Below, in pieces: positions 6,882 to 8,072 of a DNA stretch of 8,072 nt (the stretch's first letter is position 1; every line of letters begins with the position of its first letter). The position numbers were made by a program, and so were the translations under genes. The DNA is from Thermoplasmatota archaeon (GTDB lineage Archaea > Thermoplasmatota > E2 > JACPAO01 > JAHFTW01): contig JANQNI010000084.1 in assembly GCA_028289805.1 (NCBI GenBank), positions 1 to 8,072 of the forward strand, written 5' to 3'. Under the pieces are notes generated by a model that was given only the letters and a program-made list of their open reading frames with translations, was not told the DNA's origin and did no database searches.

Positions 6882-6888
6882 CAAATAC
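6882..6888 (+). promoter_or_regulatory. TATA-like element of the DUF1761 gene
   Basis: CAAATAC is the most AT-rich stretch of this divergent intergenic region. It predicts an mRNA start near 6910, which leaves a leader of about 20-25 nt containing the ribosome-binding site of the gene at 6933. Confidence 0.45.
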
Positions 6889-6922
6889 CTCCAGAAGCCC
6901 TTGCGGTGCGACCAAGACGGTC

Positions 6923-6927
6923 GGTGA
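6923..6927 (+). promoter_or_regulatory. Ribosome-binding site GGTGA of the DUF1761 gene
   Basis: GGTGA pairs with the UCACC of the 16S rRNA 3' end and lies 5 nt before ATG 6933. It decides that ATG over longer in-frame alternatives and contrasts with the leader-free starts of neighbouring genes. Confidence 0.6.
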
Positions 6928-6932
6928 ACAAC

Positions 6933-7388
6933 ATGGCGCTCGTCAAGGACATCATCACGCTCGACGGAACCGCATGGATCGAAATCGGTGCGGCCTTCCT
7001 GGCCTACTTCGTGCTCAGCTTCCTCTGGTGGGGCCCCGTCTTCGGCAAGCTGTGGGCCAAGCAGATGGGCATGGACCCGGACATGAAGCCCACGTCCAGG
7101 GAGATGGGCGTCGCCATGGCCCTCCAGGTGCTCAGCACCTTCCTCATCGCCTTCGTGCTCTGGCACGTCCTGGTCGCCTTCACGGTGGACCTGGAGGCGG
7201 ACGCCGTCTCCAACCCCACGGTCAGCGCCGCGCTGCGGATTGCGTTCTACGCCTGGCTCGGCTTCTTCCTGCCGGTCCAACTCGGTCGCGTGGCCTGGGA
7301 GAAGGGAACCTGGCTGCTCGTCGCCATCAACGCCGGCGGACAGCTCGTCGGTCTGGCGGCCATGGGACTCGTCTTCGCCCTCCTGTAG
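6933..7388 (+). CDS. DUF1761-type integral membrane protein
   Basis: Small membrane protein of 151 residues with four predicted helices (about 15-33, 58-83, 97-117 and 123-150). The loop after helix 1 reads SFLWWGPVFGKLWAKQMG (29-46), matching the DUF1761 family pattern in which an aromatic-rich WxGP(L/V)FGK(L/A)W motif follows the first helix. A short hydrophilic stretch DPDMKPTSREMG then leads into helix 2. The length is normal for the family, whose function is unknown. ATG 6933 is set by GGTGA 5 nt upstream and by the start of the homologous region. It is divergent from the SDR gene (122 bp between starts) and appears to be transcribed alone. Nothing in the context suggests a pathway. Confidence 0.82.
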   Translation: MALVKDIITLDGTAWIEIGAAFLAYFVLSFLWWGPVFGKLWAKQMGMDPDMKPTSREMGVAMALQVLSTFLIAFVLWHVLVAFTVDLEADAVSNPTVSAALRIAFYAWLGFFLPVQLGRVAWEKGTWLLVAINAGGQLVGLAAMGLVFALL

Positions 7389-7403
7389 GGCGTCGGTCGG
7401 GCC

Positions 7404-7423
7404 GGGCGCCGGTCCGTGCGCCC
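7404..7423 (+). terminator. Possible hairpin after the DUF1761 gene
   Basis: GGGCGC (7404-7409) and GCGCCC (7418-7423) can form a 6-bp stem with an 8-nt loop, 15 nt after the stop codon. No U-tract follows directly; the nearest T-rich bases are at 7445-7449. In DNA this GC-rich, such stems occur often by chance. Confidence 0.2.
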
Positions 7424-7467
7424 CGCCCGCCCTCCGGGGGTGCCTTCTTGGCTCCTGCCCCCCAAAT

Positions 7468-7479
7468 CCATCGTGATGG
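7468..7479. repeat. Short palindrome CCATC-GT-GATGG across the small-ORF start
   Basis: Perfect 5-bp arms with a 2-bp centre, overlapping the ATG at 7476. It could be a small operator or a hairpin affecting initiation, or it could be chance. Confidence 0.25.
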
Positions 7480-7607
7480 TGCACACCCTGCCTCGGCCCC
7501 ACCGGGGCCACCACGCCAAGAAGCGACCGCACCGGTTCCAGCAGCCCCGCGCCGAGCGCGACCGCCTCGGTCGGCGCAGCATCCGGCCCGAACCCCGGTG
7601 GCACTGA
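7476..7607 (+). CDS. Possible small basic protein, 43 aa
   Basis: An ATG-to-TGA frame in the 271-bp gap before purF encodes a very basic, His/Arg/Pro-rich peptide (HHAKKRPHRFQQPRAERDR in its middle). I recognise no family. Points in favour: AAG, TTC, ATC and AGC codons with strongly G/C third positions, as in the neighbouring genes; a complete frame of its own in a gap that would otherwise be long for this gene-dense region; and a T-rich TTCTT about 29 nt upstream of the ATG. Points against: in DNA of this composition short open frames arise by chance in every phase, there is no Shine-Dalgarno, and the Arg/Pro/His content is what random GC-rich sequence gives. If real, nucleic-acid binding would be the obvious guess from charge alone. 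It contains a GGCCCC-ACC-GGGGCC hairpin at 7495-7509. Confidence 0.35.
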   Translation: MVHTLPRPHRGHHAKKRPHRFQQPRAERDRLGRRSIRPEPRWH

Positions 7608-7630
7608 GGCGCACGGCCCCTTTGCAACAC

Positions 7631-7639
7631 CCTTATACC
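7631..7639 (+). promoter_or_regulatory. TATA box of purF
   Basis: CCTTATACC is the clearest TATA element of the window; its TTATA core is centred 25 nt before the GTG at 7660. This places the mRNA start at or next to that codon, implying a leaderless transcript and supporting the long N-terminal form of PurF. Confidence 0.65.
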
Positions 7640-7659
7640 GTGGACCCGTCCGCCGCCTC

Positions 7660-8072
7660 GTGGCCCCGCCCGAGGCGCCTCCCTTCGAGGACGACTCCGC
7701 CCGCGCCGTGACCGAACCCTCCGTCGAGACGGCCCCCGCCGCGAGCGACCTGGAGCACGCCACGGAACTCGACCCGTTCGGCGAGGGCCGCCCCGTCGAC
7801 CACTGCGGCATCGTCGGCATCGCCGCAGAGCGTCCGGTGGCGAGCTACCTCTACTACGCCCTCCAGGCCCTCCAGCACCGGGGGCAGGAGTCCGCCGGCA
7901 TCACCACCCTGGACGGCCTGTACGAGTTCCGGACGCACAAGGGCATGGGCCTCGTGGACCAGGTGTTCCACCCCAAGAAGATCGAGAAGCTGCGCGGCAA
8001 CCAGGGCATCGGCCACGTGCGCTACTCCACCTCCGCCGGCTCCACCGAGGACGCCGCGCAGCCGCAGGTGGT
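7660..8072 (+). CDS. purF: Amidophosphoribosyltransferase, N-terminal part (runs off window)
   Basis: First enzyme of de novo purine synthesis: it transfers glutamine-derived ammonia to PRPP, giving 5-phosphoribosylamine. The 137 residues present cover the start of the N-terminal nucleophile glutaminase domain: HCGIVGI with catalytic Cys49, YYALQALQHRGQESAGI (65-81), and GIGHVRYSTSAGS (116-128), all diagnostic of PurF. In the family the nucleophile must become the N-terminus, either by Met removal or by autocleavage of a short propeptide (11 residues in B. subtilis). Here 48 acidic, Ala/Pro-rich residues precede Cys49. GTG 7660 is chosen because a TATA box lies 25 nt upstream; the only other in-frame GTG (7708) still leaves 32 residues, and no ATG exists between. 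The C-terminal phosphoribosyltransferase domain is outside the window. Confidence 0.96.
   Translation, partial: MAPPEAPPFEDDSARAVTEPSVETAPAASDLEHATELDPFGEGRPVDHCGIVGIAAERPVASYLYYALQALQHRGQESAGITTLDGLYEFRTHKGMGLVDQVFHPKKIEKLRGNQGIGHVRYSTSAGSTEDAAQPQV

Noticed and set aside
6811..6915. 35-residue N-terminal extension of the SDR protein
   Set aside because: Rossmann proteins begin right at the first beta-strand, here at GTG 6810; the extra residues are non-conserved in character and lie in the divergent promoter region.
7633..8016. Minus-strand frame of 127 codons over purF
   Set aside because: Antisense to the purF start, which has unmistakable PurF motifs; the translation shows no family.
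1..8072. tRNA, rRNA, CRISPR array, insertion sequence or attachment site
   Set aside because: No cloverleaf-like segment, regularly spaced repeat, transposase or terminal inverted repeat was seen on either strand by eye; composition is uniform throughout.

Overview
This is a GC-rich (about 70% by eye), gene-dense chromosomal window. I read it as coming from a high-GC archaeon, probably a haloarchaeon or a GC-rich member of Thermoplasmatota, and I cannot place it further. The best evidence is promoter layout. TATA-like or T-rich boxes lie about 25-27 nt upstream of the start codons of purC, purF, the SDR gene and the YjbR-like gene, which would give leaderless mRNAs. The one clear gene with a leader (DUF1761) has a GGTGA ribosome-binding site behind a TATA-like element. 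Secreted CARDB-type proteins with a C-terminal membrane anchor also fit archaea. A high-GC bacterium is not formally excluded.

Layout. Positions 1-4570, minus strand, hold a four-gene operon transcribed right to left: a TetR-type repressor, a secreted tail-anchored protein of CARDB/NEW3-like beta-sandwich repeats, a MacB/LolD-type ABC ATPase, and a large FtsX/MacB-type permease that runs off the left edge. Junctions are ATGA overlap, 3-nt gap and GTGA overlap, so the genes look translationally coupled. Two tandem GACC-N3-GGTC palindromes sit between the TATA-like element and the TetR start and are a good candidate for the repressor's own operator.

Positions 4562-5055 carry a divergent promoter region and a plus-strand MmcQ/YjbR-family gene. 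It converges, with a 10-nt gap, on purC (SAICAR synthase, minus strand, 5066-5992). Upstream of purC on the same strand is an atypical SDR oxidoreductase (6040-6810), then a divergent intergenic region and a plus-strand four-helix membrane protein of the DUF1761 type (6933-7388). A 271-bp gap follows, holding a possible 43-residue basic protein. The window ends in the start of purF (amidophosphoribosyltransferase), which has an unusually long N-terminal extension before its catalytic cysteine.

Together: the left half is a self-regulated membrane system whose transported substrate is unknown. The right half holds two enzymes of de novo purine synthesis (PurF step 1; PurC, the SAICAR step) interspersed with unrelated accessory genes. 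The most interesting unit is the TetR-CARDB-ABC operon with its palindromic operator.
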